Shown: positions 51,035 through 60,412 of the stretch, one piece after another | Numbering within the stretch: position 1 is the first letter of the stretch | Layout of the letters: each line of letters opens with the position of its first letter | Source of the DNA: Streptomyces aculeolatus | Lineage (GTDB): Bacteria > Actinomycetota > Actinomycetes > Streptomycetales > Streptomycetaceae | Reading direction: 5' to 3' | DNA: 64,000 bases | NCBI RefSeq assembly: GCF_020400605.1 | Contig: NZ_JAINRD010000018.1 | Location: 62,001-126,000 of the forward strand | Made by a program: the position numbers and the translations under genes | Notes under the pieces: model-generated | The model's input: only the letters and a program-made list of their open reading frames with translations | What the model was told of the DNA's origin: nothing | Database searches by the model: none

Positions 51035-51301
51035 TCAGCCAGCATCCTCACCAGCAGCCGAGACGTCGGAGGGCGACTCGCCGAACCACAGGACAGTCTC
51101 CGGGTTGCGTTTGGCCTCATCGAGCCACATGCGAAGCCTGCCGAGTCGTCCTCCGCTCAGCCGGACGACAGCCTGATGCACACGTTCACGCTCCGCGCCT
51201 CCATAGAGATCAAGGAGTGACAGGACGCTCGCAGCTTCGGCATCCGGAAACGTGGGGTCGCACAGCTGACGTGTTGCTGGTGACACAGCCATGCCCATCA
51301 T
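51035..51301 (-). CDS. Small hypothetical protein (88 aa)
   Basis: ATG 51301 (with GGGG...AGG upstream; ATG 51292 also possible) opens a frame reading MAVSPATRQLCDPTFPDAEAASVLSLLDLYGGAERERVHQAVVRLSGGRLGRLRMWLDEAKRNPETVLWF. It is helical and charged with normal codon use, so probably real, but no family is recognised. Confidence 0.45.
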   Translation of the reverse strand: MMGMAVSPATRQLCDPTFPDAEAASVLSLLDLYGGAERERVHQAVVRLSGGRLGRLRMWLDEAKRNPETVLWFGESPSDVSAAGEDAG

Positions 51302-51442
51302 CCTGCCGACCCCTGTCGCGTTCGACAACGGCCAAGATCGGGAAGAGGTTAACCTGCCCGACATCACCTGGTGAATGACCCCACTGCCGCCGCAGCAAAC
51401 CGGACGAGCACCCCCTCCACGGAACACAACTGACCAGCCTGG

Positions 51443-52585
51443 TCATGCAGATTCGGCATCTCGTCGGGTGACGGCGAGGATGGCCATGTCGTCCTGCTGC
51501 GCGCCCTCGGTCCAGCGGTGGACATCCGCCGTCAGGGCGCGGACCAGGGATTCCGGGTCGTCGAAACGGGCCCGGAAGAGCCGAGACCGGCAGGGGTCGT
51601 AGAAGACGCCCTCGCGGTTGCGTGCCTCGGTGACACCGTCCGTGACCATCAGCAGTGACGCCCCCGAGGGCAGGGGCATGACTTCGGTGACAGGATGCCC
51701 CGTCCCCACGGAGGGCCCGATCTCGGCGAGCCCCATGCCCAACGGCAGCTGCGGGACAGCCGCATCGAGCCTCGTCAGCCGTCCCGCGTGGATCAGGTAC
51801 GGCGCCGGGTGCCCGCGGTTGAGCAGCCGCAGCACGTCCCCCTCCGGCGACACCTCGGCCAGCAGGGCCGTGGTGAACTCCTCGGGGGCGATGCCGGGCT
51901 CCAGGCTGCGCCCGGCGTCCCTGGACAGCGCGTCGTCCATCCGTTCGGCCAGGGCGGAGAGGTTGGGGGCGTACTCGGCCTCCTGGCGGAACGCGCCGAT
52001 CGCCACCGCCACCGTCGCGATGGCCTGGAGGCCCTTGCCGCGCACATCCCCGATGATCATGCGGACGCCGAAGGCGGTGTCCTGCACCGCGAACAGATCA
52101 CCGCCGATACGGGCCTCGGCCTGGGCCGCGGTGTAGCCGACAGCAACCGCCAAAGGCCCGACCCGGGTGGCGGGTTGCGGCAGCACCGCCAACTGGACCG
52201 CTTCCGCGACGTCCCTCGCGTCCGCGAGCCGGCGGCCCTGGCGCTCCAGCAGCACGTTCACCAGCAGGGCCAGAGCCCCGATCACACCGACCACCGCTAC
52301 ATCCACCAGGAGCGACGCCATCGACCGCTCCCGGTAGAGGTCCAGGCCCGCCGCAGCCGCAACCGGTGCGCACGCGAAGAACACGGCGAAGCGGAACGAC
52401 AGCAGCGCCCCGGCGATCAGGGGCGAAGCCGCCAGCAGAGGGAGCCCCAGGTACGGCTTGGGCGCGAAGGCGGTGAGCAGTCCACCGGCCACCAGAACGC
52501 ATGCCGCCAGGACCCACGGCACCTTCACCACGCGCAACGGAATCCCTCCACCGAACCTCCTCCCGGCACCCGGCCCACCTACCAC
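51443..52585 (-). CDS. Membrane SpoIIE-type PP2C phosphatase
   Basis: This encodes 380 aa from GTG 52585; a TTG at 52537 six bases after GGAGGG gives a more typical start before the first helix. Three to four membrane segments (VPWVLAACVLVAGGLLTAFA; GLPLLAASPLIAGALLSFRFAVFFACAPVAAAAGL; LLVDVAVVGVIGALALLVNVLL) precede a PP2C_SIG domain: AEARIGGDLFAVQDTAFGVRMIIGDVRGKG, LLMVTDGVTEARNREGVFYDP, and QQDDMAILAV. It is the common streptomycete membrane phosphatase acting on anti-sigma antagonists. A second, soluble one lies at 41307. Confidence 0.9.
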   Translation of the reverse strand: MVGGPGAGRRFGGGIPLRVVKVPWVLAACVLVAGGLLTAFAPKPYLGLPLLAASPLIAGALLSFRFAVFFACAPVAAAAGLDLYRERSMASLLVDVAVVGVIGALALLVNVLLERQGRRLADARDVAEAVQLAVLPQPATRVGPLAVAVGYTAAQAEARIGGDLFAVQDTAFGVRMIIGDVRGKGLQAIATVAVAIGAFRQEAEYAPNLSALAERMDDALSRDAGRSLEPGIAPEEFTTALLAEVSPEGDVLRLLNRGHPAPYLIHAGRLTRLDAAVPQLPLGMGLAEIGPSVGTGHPVTEVMPLPSGASLLMVTDGVTEARNREGVFYDPCRSRLFRARFDDPESLVRALTADVHRWTEGAQQDDMAILAVTRRDAESA

Positions 52586-52851
52586 AAGAAGTACATACTG
52601 TCAGAAACTGCACCATCCCCGGTGTGTGATACGTACCCGATGGTTTCGACCTCGGATGGACCCTTCACGAGCTGAGCCGTCCAGCTTCGAGCGCGGCGGC
52701 GAGCCGTCCCACGGAGCCGGAGGCCGGCACCCGGGCGCCGGCCTGCCGCGGTCGGCGCCAGCAGCTGCCCTTCCGCCTCCTCGCGATAAGGTGGCGTTAT
52801 CGCATTCCGGCAAACCCTGGACAAGGGGTGGCGGTCAGGTGCCCAAGCATT
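52586..52851. other. Non-coding right end of the element
   Basis: No gene is supported. It contains the promoter region of the membrane phosphatase and a CGATAA-N7-TTATCG inverted repeat at 52784-52802 that could be an operator. Confidence 0.4.
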
Positions 52852-52873
52852 CTTGGGGACCACTTGGGGATCA
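52852..52873 (+). promoter_or_regulatory. Tandem integrase arm-type repeats, right end
   Basis: CTTGGGGACCA (52852-52862) is followed directly by CTTGGGGATCA (52863-52873), about 90 bp before the right copy of the 67-bp repeat. The same 11-mers occur inside the left end, and again at 53116-53126 and 53160-53170 behind the right repeat. Confidence 0.55.
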
Positions 52874-52963
52874 CACGGCCTGCGTGTTGGTGAACGACTA
52901 AGACGAAATCGAACGAAGTGCACGGCAAGTTTCCCCTGTTTGACGGAAAAATCACCCTGATGG

Positions 52964-53030
52964 CTTGACTGGGGGTCAAGGGGTCGTGGGTTCAAATCCC
53001 GCCGTCCCGACGGTGCTGAAGAGGCCCTTT
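52964..53030 (+). repeat. attR-like copy of the 67-bp tRNA-Pro repeat
   Basis: Perfect copy of 33334-33400. It carries the tRNA from the anticodon stem to the 3' end, but the 5' half is absent (preceded by ...CCCTGATGG), so it is not a functional tRNA. It marks the right end of the element and at the same time the left end of a second integrase-bearing remnant. Confidence 0.9.
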
Positions 53031-53195
53031 TGGGCGGGAGAAATCCCAGATCAGAGGGCCTTTCGCGATTCACTGACACCCATCGATCTGACCCCACATC
53101 AGGCCCGTGGGGCCACTTGGGGACCACGGACCGGGAAAAACCCCTGATCAGAGCGTTCTCTTGGGGACCAAGATCACATCTGCTTTGTATGGTCC

Positions 53196-54301
53196 CTACA
53201 ACGCTCGAAGTGTTGCCGCCAGCGTCTTTGAGGCCGTAGGCGCACCCGACAGATGGGCACGGAACGAATGCCCCGCCCGCGTCAGGGCCTGGAGATCGGG
53301 ACGCAGGTACCGCTGTGCGCTCAACAGTGAGCCGTACCCGGCGACGATCCGCAGCACGTGCAGGGGGACTCCGGCGTCGGCCATCCATGTGAGGCCGATG
53401 TGGCGGAGGTCGTGCCGGTGGAGGTGCTAGTAGCCGAGTTCGGTGACCACGTCGTCCCAGTGGGTGGCGTTCCGCAGCACGGCGGTGGTGATCCGGCCGC
53501 CGCGGGGTCCGGTGAAGAGCCGGGCATCAGGATCGGGGCCGGCCGTCAGGAGGCGTTGGGCCACCATGGGCCGCACTTCTTCGATCAGCGGGACGCGTCG
53601 GGCCATCTTTCCTTCGGTTGCCTTGTCGATCAGTCCGCCCGGGGCAGGGGTGGTCTGGCGGCGGACGGTCCAGACCCAGTTGACCGGGTCGATGCCCCTC
53701 ACGCGGACACCGGAGACCTCGCCGATCCGGGCGGCGGTGCATGCGGCAAAGAGCACCACATCGCCCCACCCGGCGAACTGCTGGAACGACGCTTCGACCA
53801 GCGCGCTTGCCAGCGCGGTGAGGGCGGCCCAGTCGGAGAGGGCCAGGGCGCGCGGGTCGTCGAGTTCGTCCTCGGCCTTCAGGTATCCCGACTGCCAGCC
53901 CACGACCGCGGCGGGTTCAGGGCGATCATGCCGTCACGGACAGTCTGCTCCATCACCCGTACCAGTACCGCGAGGCTGTTCTTCACCGAGGAGTGGCCGG
54001 CCCGCCAGTGCCGTTCGGTGATCACGCTCCTGCCGTCGCCGCCGTCCTGGTCCAGGTTCACTGCGTCCAGGTACGGACAGACGATGAACACAGGCCGCGG
54101 GGAGTGGTCGTTCCCTTCGTCCATCGGCAGGGTGAAGAACCGGCTGGTCCACGACAGGTGTGCGCCGGCCAGCAGCGAGCGGATCTCGTACCAGCCGGAG
54201 GGGCGGCAGCCCTGGTGGTTGAGCGTCGCGCAGAGGAACGGATCGTAGCCATCGACGGCGAGCGCCGGTTTCTGGTCACCGAGCGGCACGCCGCACGGCA
54301 C
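53196..54301 (-). pseudogene. int: Tyrosine-recombinase integrase remnant, right copy (chimeric N-terminus)
   Basis: Homologous to the left remnant. The central part (53427-53903) keeps the first catalytic Arg (CTAARIGEVSGVRV) missing on the left. An amber codon at 53427-53429 (TAG where the left copy has GAG, Glu) cuts off the catalytic HRHDLRHIGLTW and GYGSLLSAQRYLRP region (53196-53426). A one-base deletion near 53910 breaks the frame before the SSVKNSLAVLVRVMEQTV core-binding segment. Upstream of about 54000 the frame continues into unrelated sequence (PVFIVCPYLDAVNLDQ) up to 54301, so the N-terminus was replaced. Confidence 0.82.
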
Positions 54302-54373
54302 ACCACTGTTCGTCCCGAGTTGCCCGATTCAGCACCCGCAATGGCTGAGAAGACACGATTGCCGCGCGCGGCG

Positions 54374-54690
54374 TCAGTCTCGCGCCGTGAGGGCGCGCAT
54401 CAGGGCGAGGGCATCGACGCCCCGGCCGTCCTGATCGGTCAAGGGCGCGGACTGGTCGCCGCTGTCCCACTCCTGCCGGATCTGCGCGAGTTGCTGTGGG
54501 GGAGATCGCCGCGCCAGCCGTCGGGGGTGGTGACGACCTGGTCGACGAACGGGTCATGGAAGCCGTCGAGGTCGGCACGCGCGCCCTGTTCGACCTGCAG
54601 ACCGGCCCGCCAGCAGGGCGGTGGCGCGTTCGGCGTATGCCCTGGCGTGGTCGGTCTGCCCGGCCGCCAGGAGCGCCCCGACGAGCGCGC
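54374..54690 (-). pseudogene. C-terminal remnant of a TPR-type regulator
   Basis: Minus-strand frames give VGALLAAGQTDHARAYAERATALLAG, then in shifted frames DLDGFHDPFVDQVVTTPDGWRGDLP and IRQEWDSGDQSAPLTDQDGRGVDALALMRALTARD-stop (54374). The first piece is TPR-like. At least two frameshifts separate the pieces and no N-terminal part is present. It looks like the tail of a helix-turn-helix/TPR regulator. Confidence 0.4.
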
Positions 54691-54977
54691 CCTACGCCAA
54701 GGGGAGCTGGTGCGGCCGCCCTTCGCCACTCCCGCGCGGCTCCACCTCCTCCCCGCAGGCACGCTACGCCCTCGGCGTCCTGGCCCGGCCGGCTCAATTG
54801 CTCGGCGTGCATGTGGAGATGGTTGACGAGGTGCTTCGCGGGTGTCCGGCACCGCGCCGGTGGCAGGCGAGTGCGCGGGCGCCCTCCTCCTGGGAGGCAG
54901 GGAGGGGTCCCGGGGCGCCGGCCGCACGATGAATGGCAGGTTCCGCACCTCACATGCCTGGCATCGAGGAGAAGCTC

Positions 54978-55541
54978 ATGACTGGCCCACCTGCCTACCC
55001 GCCCCACAACCCCTACGCGCCTCCCCCGCCGGCTGGCCCCTCCCGGCCATGGCAATTGCAGTGGGCATGGGGCCTGATGGTCGGCGCTACGGTGCTGTGC
55101 AGCATCGTGGTCGTCAGCGACGAGTCGCTGAAGCGATCTGAGTTCGAGTCCCCGGGTGCATCTGAACCGTCCACACCGTATGCGACGTACTACTACATGG
55201 CGGTGCTCGGGCTGTACCTCCTCTTCGCCTTCCGAGCCCGGAGCGGCAGGTCGTCGGCCCGGATCGGGGCGCCGATCATGACGGCCCTCGTCTTCTTTAT
55301 GATGACGCCCTATTGCTGGCTGGGCTTCACCGACGCCTACGACGTCTTCGGCCCCGAGGGCGAGAAGTTCGGCCCCGTCTACGCGGTGCAGGCCATAGTC
55401 GCGCTTGCGGTCTCCGTCCCTGCACTGGTGCTGGTCTACTTCCCGGCGAGCAACGCCTATTTCCGAAATGCCTGGGTGAGTCGCATTCCGCCGCCGCCAC
55501 CACCGCCTCCGCCTCCCGCTGCTCGTGATCGCCGACGATGA
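54978..55541 (+). CDS. Small membrane protein with Pro-rich tails
   Basis: This encodes 187 aa from ATG 54978 (GAGGAG upstream). A Pro/Tyr-rich N-terminus (TGPPAYPPHNPYAPPPPAGP) is followed by four membrane segments (WGLMVGATVLCSIVVV; YYYMAVLGLYLLFAF; IMTALVFFMMTPYCWLGF; VQAIVALAVSVPALVLVYF) and a Pro-run tail. No known family. It is the only intact gene in this decayed stretch and has its own terminator. Confidence 0.7.
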   Translation: MTGPPAYPPHNPYAPPPPAGPSRPWQLQWAWGLMVGATVLCSIVVVSDESLKRSEFESPGASEPSTPYATYYYMAVLGLYLLFAFRARSGRSSARIGAPIMTALVFFMMTPYCWLGFTDAYDVFGPEGEKFGPVYAVQAIVALAVSVPALVLVYFPASNAYFRNAWVSRIPPPPPPPPPPAARDRRR

Positions 55542-55563
55542 GTCTTCGCCATTCGGAAGGGGA

Positions 55564-55583
55564 CTGACCCCTGACGGGGTCAG
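55564..55583 (+). terminator. 8-bp hairpin terminator
   Basis: CTGACCCC (55564-55571), loop TGAC, GGGGTCAG (55576-55583), 22 bp after the membrane-protein stop. The remaining sequence up to 56080 holds no supported gene. Confidence 0.6.
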
Positions 55584-56080
55584 ACGGTGGCCTTCGTGTC
55601 CTCGGCGGGGCTCCTCTGCTGTGGGGGCCGGCCTTCGTCCAGCGGGCTCTCCCGATTCGTAGCAACCGGCATCGGTCCGGCGGCGTCACCGATGGTATGA
55701 CCGCCACCAACCCGGCCAGGGCACCTCGCTATCCGTACTGCTGCCGCGGTGCTGACCCGGACGGCCGCGACCCGGTGGGGTGCCGCGGCCGTCGCACACC
55801 GCACCGAACGCTCAACTCCCGCCCTGGACACGGCGGCCAGGACCGATCCACCGTATTGCGTTGGCCGCTGTAAGCCGACGACAGCGACAACGTCCGCGTC
55901 ATCTGCAGCGTGCTGCGCAGGGTCATCGTCGTCGCTTGTCGGCGTACAAGTGAACGTGCGCCACTTCGTACGGAGGAACGTGCACCGTTCTCGGTGTGGT
56001 GACGGGTGAGGGCCGTGAGTCCGCTGCTGTCGGTTCGGGGTGGCAGGGAGGCGGCTGGTGATGGTGCTGGATCCACATCG

Positions 56081-56581
56081 ATGGCTGAGTTGAGGCGGGT
56101 TCGTCCGCTGGATGAGTCCGGTGCGATGGGCTTGCGGGAGATCGCGCGGGAGACGGGGCTGAACCGGCGGACGGTCGGCAAGTACCTGAAGGACCCCGTC
56201 TCGGTTGCGCCGCCGAAGAGGGAGGCCGCAGCACGGCGGCCCCGGAAGGCGGTGGACGAGGTTGCGCCGCTGATGCCCCTTATCGTGCCCGTGGCGGTGA
56301 CGTGCCGGGTGCTGGGGCTGGCCCGCCAGCCCTGCTACCGGTGGCCGGCCCGGCCGGTCACCGGCGTCGAGCCGGCCGAGGCATACCGGGTCGACGCGTT
56401 GTCCGACGCACACCGTGACGATCCCGAGTTCGGGCACCGGTTCCTGCTCGACGAGGCCCGTGCCGCAGGCGAGGCGATGGCTGAGCGGACCGCCTGGCGG
56501 ATCTGCCGGGAAAACGGCTGGTGGAGCGTCATCGGCAAGCGAAAGGGCCGCGGCAAGAACGCCAAGGCCGGGCAACCGGAT
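56081..56581 (+). pseudogene. Fused transposase fragments: IS21-like HTH plus IS3 OrfB N-terminus
   Basis: One frame joins two unrelated pieces. LDESGAMGLREIARETGLNRRTVGKYLKDP is the helix-turn-helix start of an IS21 IstA-type transposase. From about 56260, PVAVTCRVLGLARQPCYRW, AYRVDALSDAHRDDPEFGHRFLLDEAR and MAERTAWRICRENGWWSVIGKRKGRG is the start of an IS3-family OrfB. Both catalytic DDE cores are missing. The IS3 piece ends at about 56581, exactly where an SDR fragment begins, so it recombined into that gene. Confidence 0.75.
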
Positions 56582-56620
56582 TCCATGCGAACTCCCCGTG
56601 ATCAACCAGACCCTGCTCAT
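56576..56620 (-). pseudogene. SDR N-terminal stub
   Basis: ATG 56620 starts MSRVWLITGSSHGIR, the cofactor-binding start of a short-chain dehydrogenase (compare MSRTWLITGASRGFG of the intact gene at 57471). After 15 codons it runs into the IS3 fragment, so the gene was truncated by it. Confidence 0.6.
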
Positions 56621-56650
56621 GACGATCCTGCGAGTCGGACGGGCGGGGTC

Positions 56651-57385
56651 TCAGAGCACCGCGTTGTCGGCAGCGCCCGGGAAGTCCGTGCTGTACGCCC
56701 GGTCCTTGCCGGCCTCGAACTCCGCCGTGAGCTGTTCCAGCTTGACGCCGATGCGACGCTGGGCGCTGCTGCCCAGGACGACCCAGTGGGGCGTCTGCGG
56801 CGCGGTCGCGACCTCGTAGATCGCCCCGGCGGCCCGCTCCGGGTCGCCGGGGAACATTTCCGGGGCGAGGCTGCCCATCAGGCCGCAGAAGGCACCGGCC
56901 GTGTCGGCGTAGTCCGCGATTGCCTCGCCGGACGCCTTCGTCCGGTTCTCGATGCCGGTACGGAACGAACCGGGCTGGATGATCACCGCGCGCAGGTCGA
57001 CGTGTTCGATCTCCTGCCAGAGCGCCTCGGTGAAGCCCTCCAGCGCGAACTTGCTGGACGAGTAGTAGCCGTTGGCCGGGAGGCTGGCCAGACGGTCCAT
57101 GGAAGAAACGTTGACGATGGTGCCGCTGCGAGGTGCGCGCATGCCGGGCAGCACCGCGCGGGTGAGGGCGACCGCACCGAAGCGCGCACCGCGGCCTCGC
57201 GGTCTGCGGCTCGGTGACGTCGAGGCGTACCGCCAGCGCGGTCTCCGGGTACCGGGAGACCAGCTCGGTGGCGGCCTGGGTCGAGCTGGCCGTCGCCACC
57301 ACCTGGTCGCCGTGGGCCAGGACGTGTCCGGCCAGGACCTTGCCCAATCCGCTGGAAGCGCCGGTGATGAGCCAGGTCTTACGAG
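56651..57385 (-). pseudogene. Short-chain dehydrogenase with internal deletion
   Basis: The N-terminal piece KTWLITGASSGLGKVLAGHVLAHGDQVVATAS...LDVTEPQ is followed, in a different frame, by FGAVALTRAVLPGMRAPRSGTIVNVSSMDRLASLPANGYYSSSKFALEGFTEALWQE (Ser and YxxxK present) and an intact C-terminus. About 40 residues between, including the NNAG motif, are missing, and the frames do not meet. No good start codon precedes the first piece either. It is dead as an enzyme. Confidence 0.75.
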
Positions 57386-57470
57386 GCCCTGGGAAGGGTG
57401 GCGGGCGCGCGGGGGGAGCGGAGTGCCTGACGTGGGAACGCACCGGCCGGCCCCACGCGAGACTGTGGTC

Positions 57471-58304
57471 CTACGCGGGGAAGTCCGCGGCGCCGCTGGC
57501 CGCAGCCCACTTCCGGGTCTCCGCGGCGCGCGCCTCGCCCGCTTCCAGGGCCATGGTCACGGACTGGGCGCCGAGCAGGAGCCGGCGCGGCGGATCGTCG
57601 TCGCCGACGACGTCGAGGAGGACCTGGGCGGCGCGCACCGGGTCGCCGGGCTGGTTGCCGTTGCTCTCGGCCCGGTACTTGTTCATGGCGCCGACGGTCT
57701 CCTCGTAGTCGGGACCCACGGCGTGCAATTCCATCGACGAGCCCTGCCAGTCGGTGCGGAAGGCGCCCGGCTCGACGATGACGACCTTGACCCCGAACGG
57801 GGCGACCTCGTTGGCCAGCACCTCGGAGAAGCCCTCCACCGCGAACTTGGCGCTCTGGTAGGCGCCCATGCCCGGAGTGCCGCCGACCCGGCCGCCGAGG
57901 GAGGAGAACTGCACGAAGGTTCCCGAGCGCTGCTCGCGCAGGACGGGGAGGGCGGCCCGGGTCACGTTGACGACCCCGAAGAAGTTCGCCTCGAACTGGG
58001 CGCGGAAGTCCTCCTCGGTCATCTCCTCGATCGGGCCGCTGTTGGCGTAGCCGGCGTTGTTGACGATCACGTCCAGGCGGCCGAAGGCATCGACGCCCGA
58101 CTGGACCGCGCGCTGGGCGGCTGCGACATCGGTGACGTCCAGGGCCACCGGCACCACCCGGTCGCCGTAGCGGGAGACGAGCTCGGCCAGCCGCTCGGGA
58201 CGGCGGGCGGTGGCCACCAACCGCTCACCGGCCGCCAGGACCGCTTCCGCCAGGGCACGCCCGAATCCACGGGAGGCGCCGGTGATCAACCATGTACGAG
58301 ACAT
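57471..58304 (-). CDS. Short-chain dehydrogenase/reductase (intact)
   Basis: This encodes 277 aa from ATG 58304 (AAGGAC upstream), which gives the canonical MSRTWLITGASRGFGRALAEAVL with the GxxxGxG dinucleotide site. NNAGYANSGPIEEM follows, then the catalytic FSSLGGRVGGTPGMGAYQSAKFAVEG (Ser, Tyr, Lys) and VEPGAFRTDW. It is a classical NADP(H)-type SDR of the subgroup often controlled by neighbouring regulators. Substrate unknown. Downstream lie two broken relatives. The 356-bp gap upstream holds only a CCGATG-N5-CATCGG repeat (58460-58476). Confidence 0.92.
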   Translation of the reverse strand: MSRTWLITGASRGFGRALAEAVLAAGERLVATARRPERLAELVSRYGDRVVPVALDVTDVAAAQRAVQSGVDAFGRLDVIVNNAGYANSGPIEEMTEEDFRAQFEANFFGVVNVTRAALPVLREQRSGTFVQFSSLGGRVGGTPGMGAYQSAKFAVEGFSEVLANEVAPFGVKVVIVEPGAFRTDWQGSSMELHAVGPDYEETVGAMNKYRAESNGNQPGDPVRAAQVLLDVVGDDDPPRRLLLGAQSVTMALEAGEARAAETRKWAAASGAADFPA

Positions 58305-58660
58305 GTCCTGTCCTTCGATCTTCATTGGTGATGTCCCGCACCGGGAAGAGCGGAACAAGCCTGATATCAGCCAGTTAGCTACCAATGTCGGAGATGATCC
58401 CGCGAAAGACGTCCGTCATCTGACTTCGACTTGTTCGTGTCGCGACCGCACCCGGCTCCCCGATGTAAGTCATCGGACGGATCTGTCACACACCCACACC
58501 GGTCCGTCTCCGGCGGCCTTTGGGCCGAGGGCGGGAAAACCGCGTAGGAGTCGTAACAGGTGACCCCCGGGCGACGCGAGGATCGTCACCGCTTCGGACG
58601 GTCCGGTCTCCTTCCGGCGTGTCGACGAACCTACGGCATCCTGCGCGTCTCCGCAGGTCA

Positions 58661-60331
58661 TCACCCGGGGCAGGGCTTCGGGTCAGCCGGTTCTCCGTCC
58701 TCCCGTCCGGTGCGGTCCGGTTCCAGCCGGAGGGTGCGGCCCTGCCACCGTCGGCGCAGCCAGCGGTCGTGGCTCGCCACGACGATCGCGCCGGGGCCGG
58801 GGCCCAGGGCCTCCTCCAGTTCGTCGCAGAGCCGGGGGGAGAGGTGGTTGGTGGGTTCGTCGAGCAGCAGGAGCTGCGGCGGGCGCGCCACCAGCAGGGC
58901 CAGCGCGAGCCGGCGGCGCTGTCCCACGGAGAGCCGGCCGACCGGTCTGTCCAGATCCGCCTCGTGCAGCAGACCGAGGGAGCCCAGCGGCACCTTCTCG
59001 GCCCGTGCCGCGCCCAGCGTCTCCTCGTAGAGGCCCCGGACCGTGCGCCCAGGCCGTTCAAAGACGGTGTCCTGGGTGAGCAGTGATGCCGTCAGCCCGC
59101 GCCGCCGGCGCACCTCGCCCGCGGCCGCGAGCCGCCCGGCGAGCACGGCGAGCAGTGTCGACTTGCCGGCGCCGTTGCCGCCGGTCACCAGGAGCCGGTC
59201 ACAGGCCGGCACCTCCAGGTCGTCCAGTACCAGCCGCCCCGGCACCCGCACGCCGCGCAGGGACACCAGTGGCTCGTCGGCGTCCTGGATTCGTGCGGCC
59301 AGCTCCCCCGCCGCGAAGCGCAGCGGGCGCGGCGGCTCGGCAACCTGGACGCGCTCCAGCTCCTCCAGCCGCCGGGTGGCGTTGCGCACCCGGCGGGAGA
59401 TCTGGTTCTGCACCCGGCCCGCCCGATGGCCATACCCCATCTTCTCGTGGTCTGTGCGGCCCCGGTCCGGCGCGACCCGGTGCGCGCTCACGCCCGCCGA
59501 CTGCCGCAGCAGCGCCAGTTCCTCCTGCTCCTCGGTGTACCGCCGCTCCCAGCGCGCGCGCCCGGCGCGCTGTTCGGACAGGTATGCGCTGTAGTTCCCG
59601 CCGTAGCGGACCGGGCCCTCCACCGCCGGGTCGAGGTCGACCAGATCGGTGCAGACGGCGTCGAGGAACGCCCGGTCGTGGCTGGCCATCACCACGGTTC
59701 CGGGCAGTGTGCGCACCTGCTCCTCCAGGAAGGCGGCGGCGCCGTCGTCGAGGTGGTTGGTCGGCTCGTCGAGGAGCAGCGCCGGCGGACGCCGTACGAG
59801 CAGCGCGGCCAGGGCGAGCCGGCCGCGCTGCCCGCCGGAGAGTGAACCGAGCGTGCGCCCGGGGTCGAACGTGCCGAGTCCCAGGCCCTCCAGTACGAGC
59901 GCGGCGCGGCGGTCGGCGTCCCAGGACTCCCGGTCCTGGGCCTGCTCCAGCCGCCTGCTGTAGGCGTCCAGCAGCTCCTGGCCTGGATCGTCCTCCGGGA
60001 CGCGGGCGAGTTCCTCGCCGAGCCGGTCGAGTTCCGCGAGGTCCTCCCGGGCCTCGCGCAGCGCCTCGTCCAGCACCTCGGCGACGGCGATGCCGGGCTC
60101 GAACGGCATCTCCTGATGGAGGAACCCGAGGCCCTCGGGACGGGTGACGCTTCCCGAGTCGGGTTCGTCCACGCCTGCCAGGAGCCGCAGCAGGGTGGAC
60201 TTGCCGACGCCGTTCTCCCCGATCAGGCCGATGCGGTGGCCTGGGGAGGCGGTGAGGGAAACGCCGTCGAGGACTCGCCGGCCCCCGAGGGAGCGGACGA
60301 TGTCGTGGGCGAGCAGAGCGGGTTGGGGCAC
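58661..60331 (-). CDS. ABC-F ATPase (second gene of pair)
   Basis: This encodes 556 aa, with two ABC domains in one chain and no membrane segments. Domain 1: GLIGENGVGKSTLLRLL, LSGGQRGRLALAALL, ALLLDEPTNHLDD. Linker about 230-310. Domain 2: VTGGNGAGKSTLLAVL, LSVGQRRRLALALLVA, LLLLDEPTNHLSP. The second signature is LSVGQ and the second Walker B is followed by S rather than D. ABC-F proteins bind the ribosomal E site, and antibiotic-resistance types displace macrolides or similar drugs. It follows another ABC-F gene by 81 bp. Confidence 0.9.
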   Translation of the reverse strand: MPQPALLAHDIVRSLGGRRVLDGVSLTASPGHRIGLIGENGVGKSTLLRLLAGVDEPDSGSVTRPEGLGFLHQEMPFEPGIAVAEVLDEALREAREDLAELDRLGEELARVPEDDPGQELLDAYSRRLEQAQDRESWDADRRAALVLEGLGLGTFDPGRTLGSLSGGQRGRLALAALLVRRPPALLLDEPTNHLDDGAAAFLEEQVRTLPGTVVMASHDRAFLDAVCTDLVDLDPAVEGPVRYGGNYSAYLSEQRAGRARWERRYTEEQEELALLRQSAGVSAHRVAPDRGRTDHEKMGYGHRAGRVQNQISRRVRNATRRLEELERVQVAEPPRPLRFAAGELAARIQDADEPLVSLRGVRVPGRLVLDDLEVPACDRLLVTGGNGAGKSTLLAVLAGRLAAAGEVRRRRGLTASLLTQDTVFERPGRTVRGLYEETLGAARAEKVPLGSLGLLHEADLDRPVGRLSVGQRRRLALALLVARPPQLLLLDEPTNHLSPRLCDELEEALGPGPGAIVVASHDRWLRRRWQGRTLRLEPDRTGREDGEPADPKPCPG

Positions 60332-60412
60332 AGGGATCCGTCCCGGGTGGTCGGTGGGTCGGCCCCGCCGGGCGCACGGCCTCGGACGCGGGCCACTGCA
60401 CGCGCCGGAGGC

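Noticed and set aside
52964..53010. Second tRNA-Pro gene
   Set aside because: Only the 3' half from the anticodon stem is present; the D arm and 5' acceptor strand are missing.
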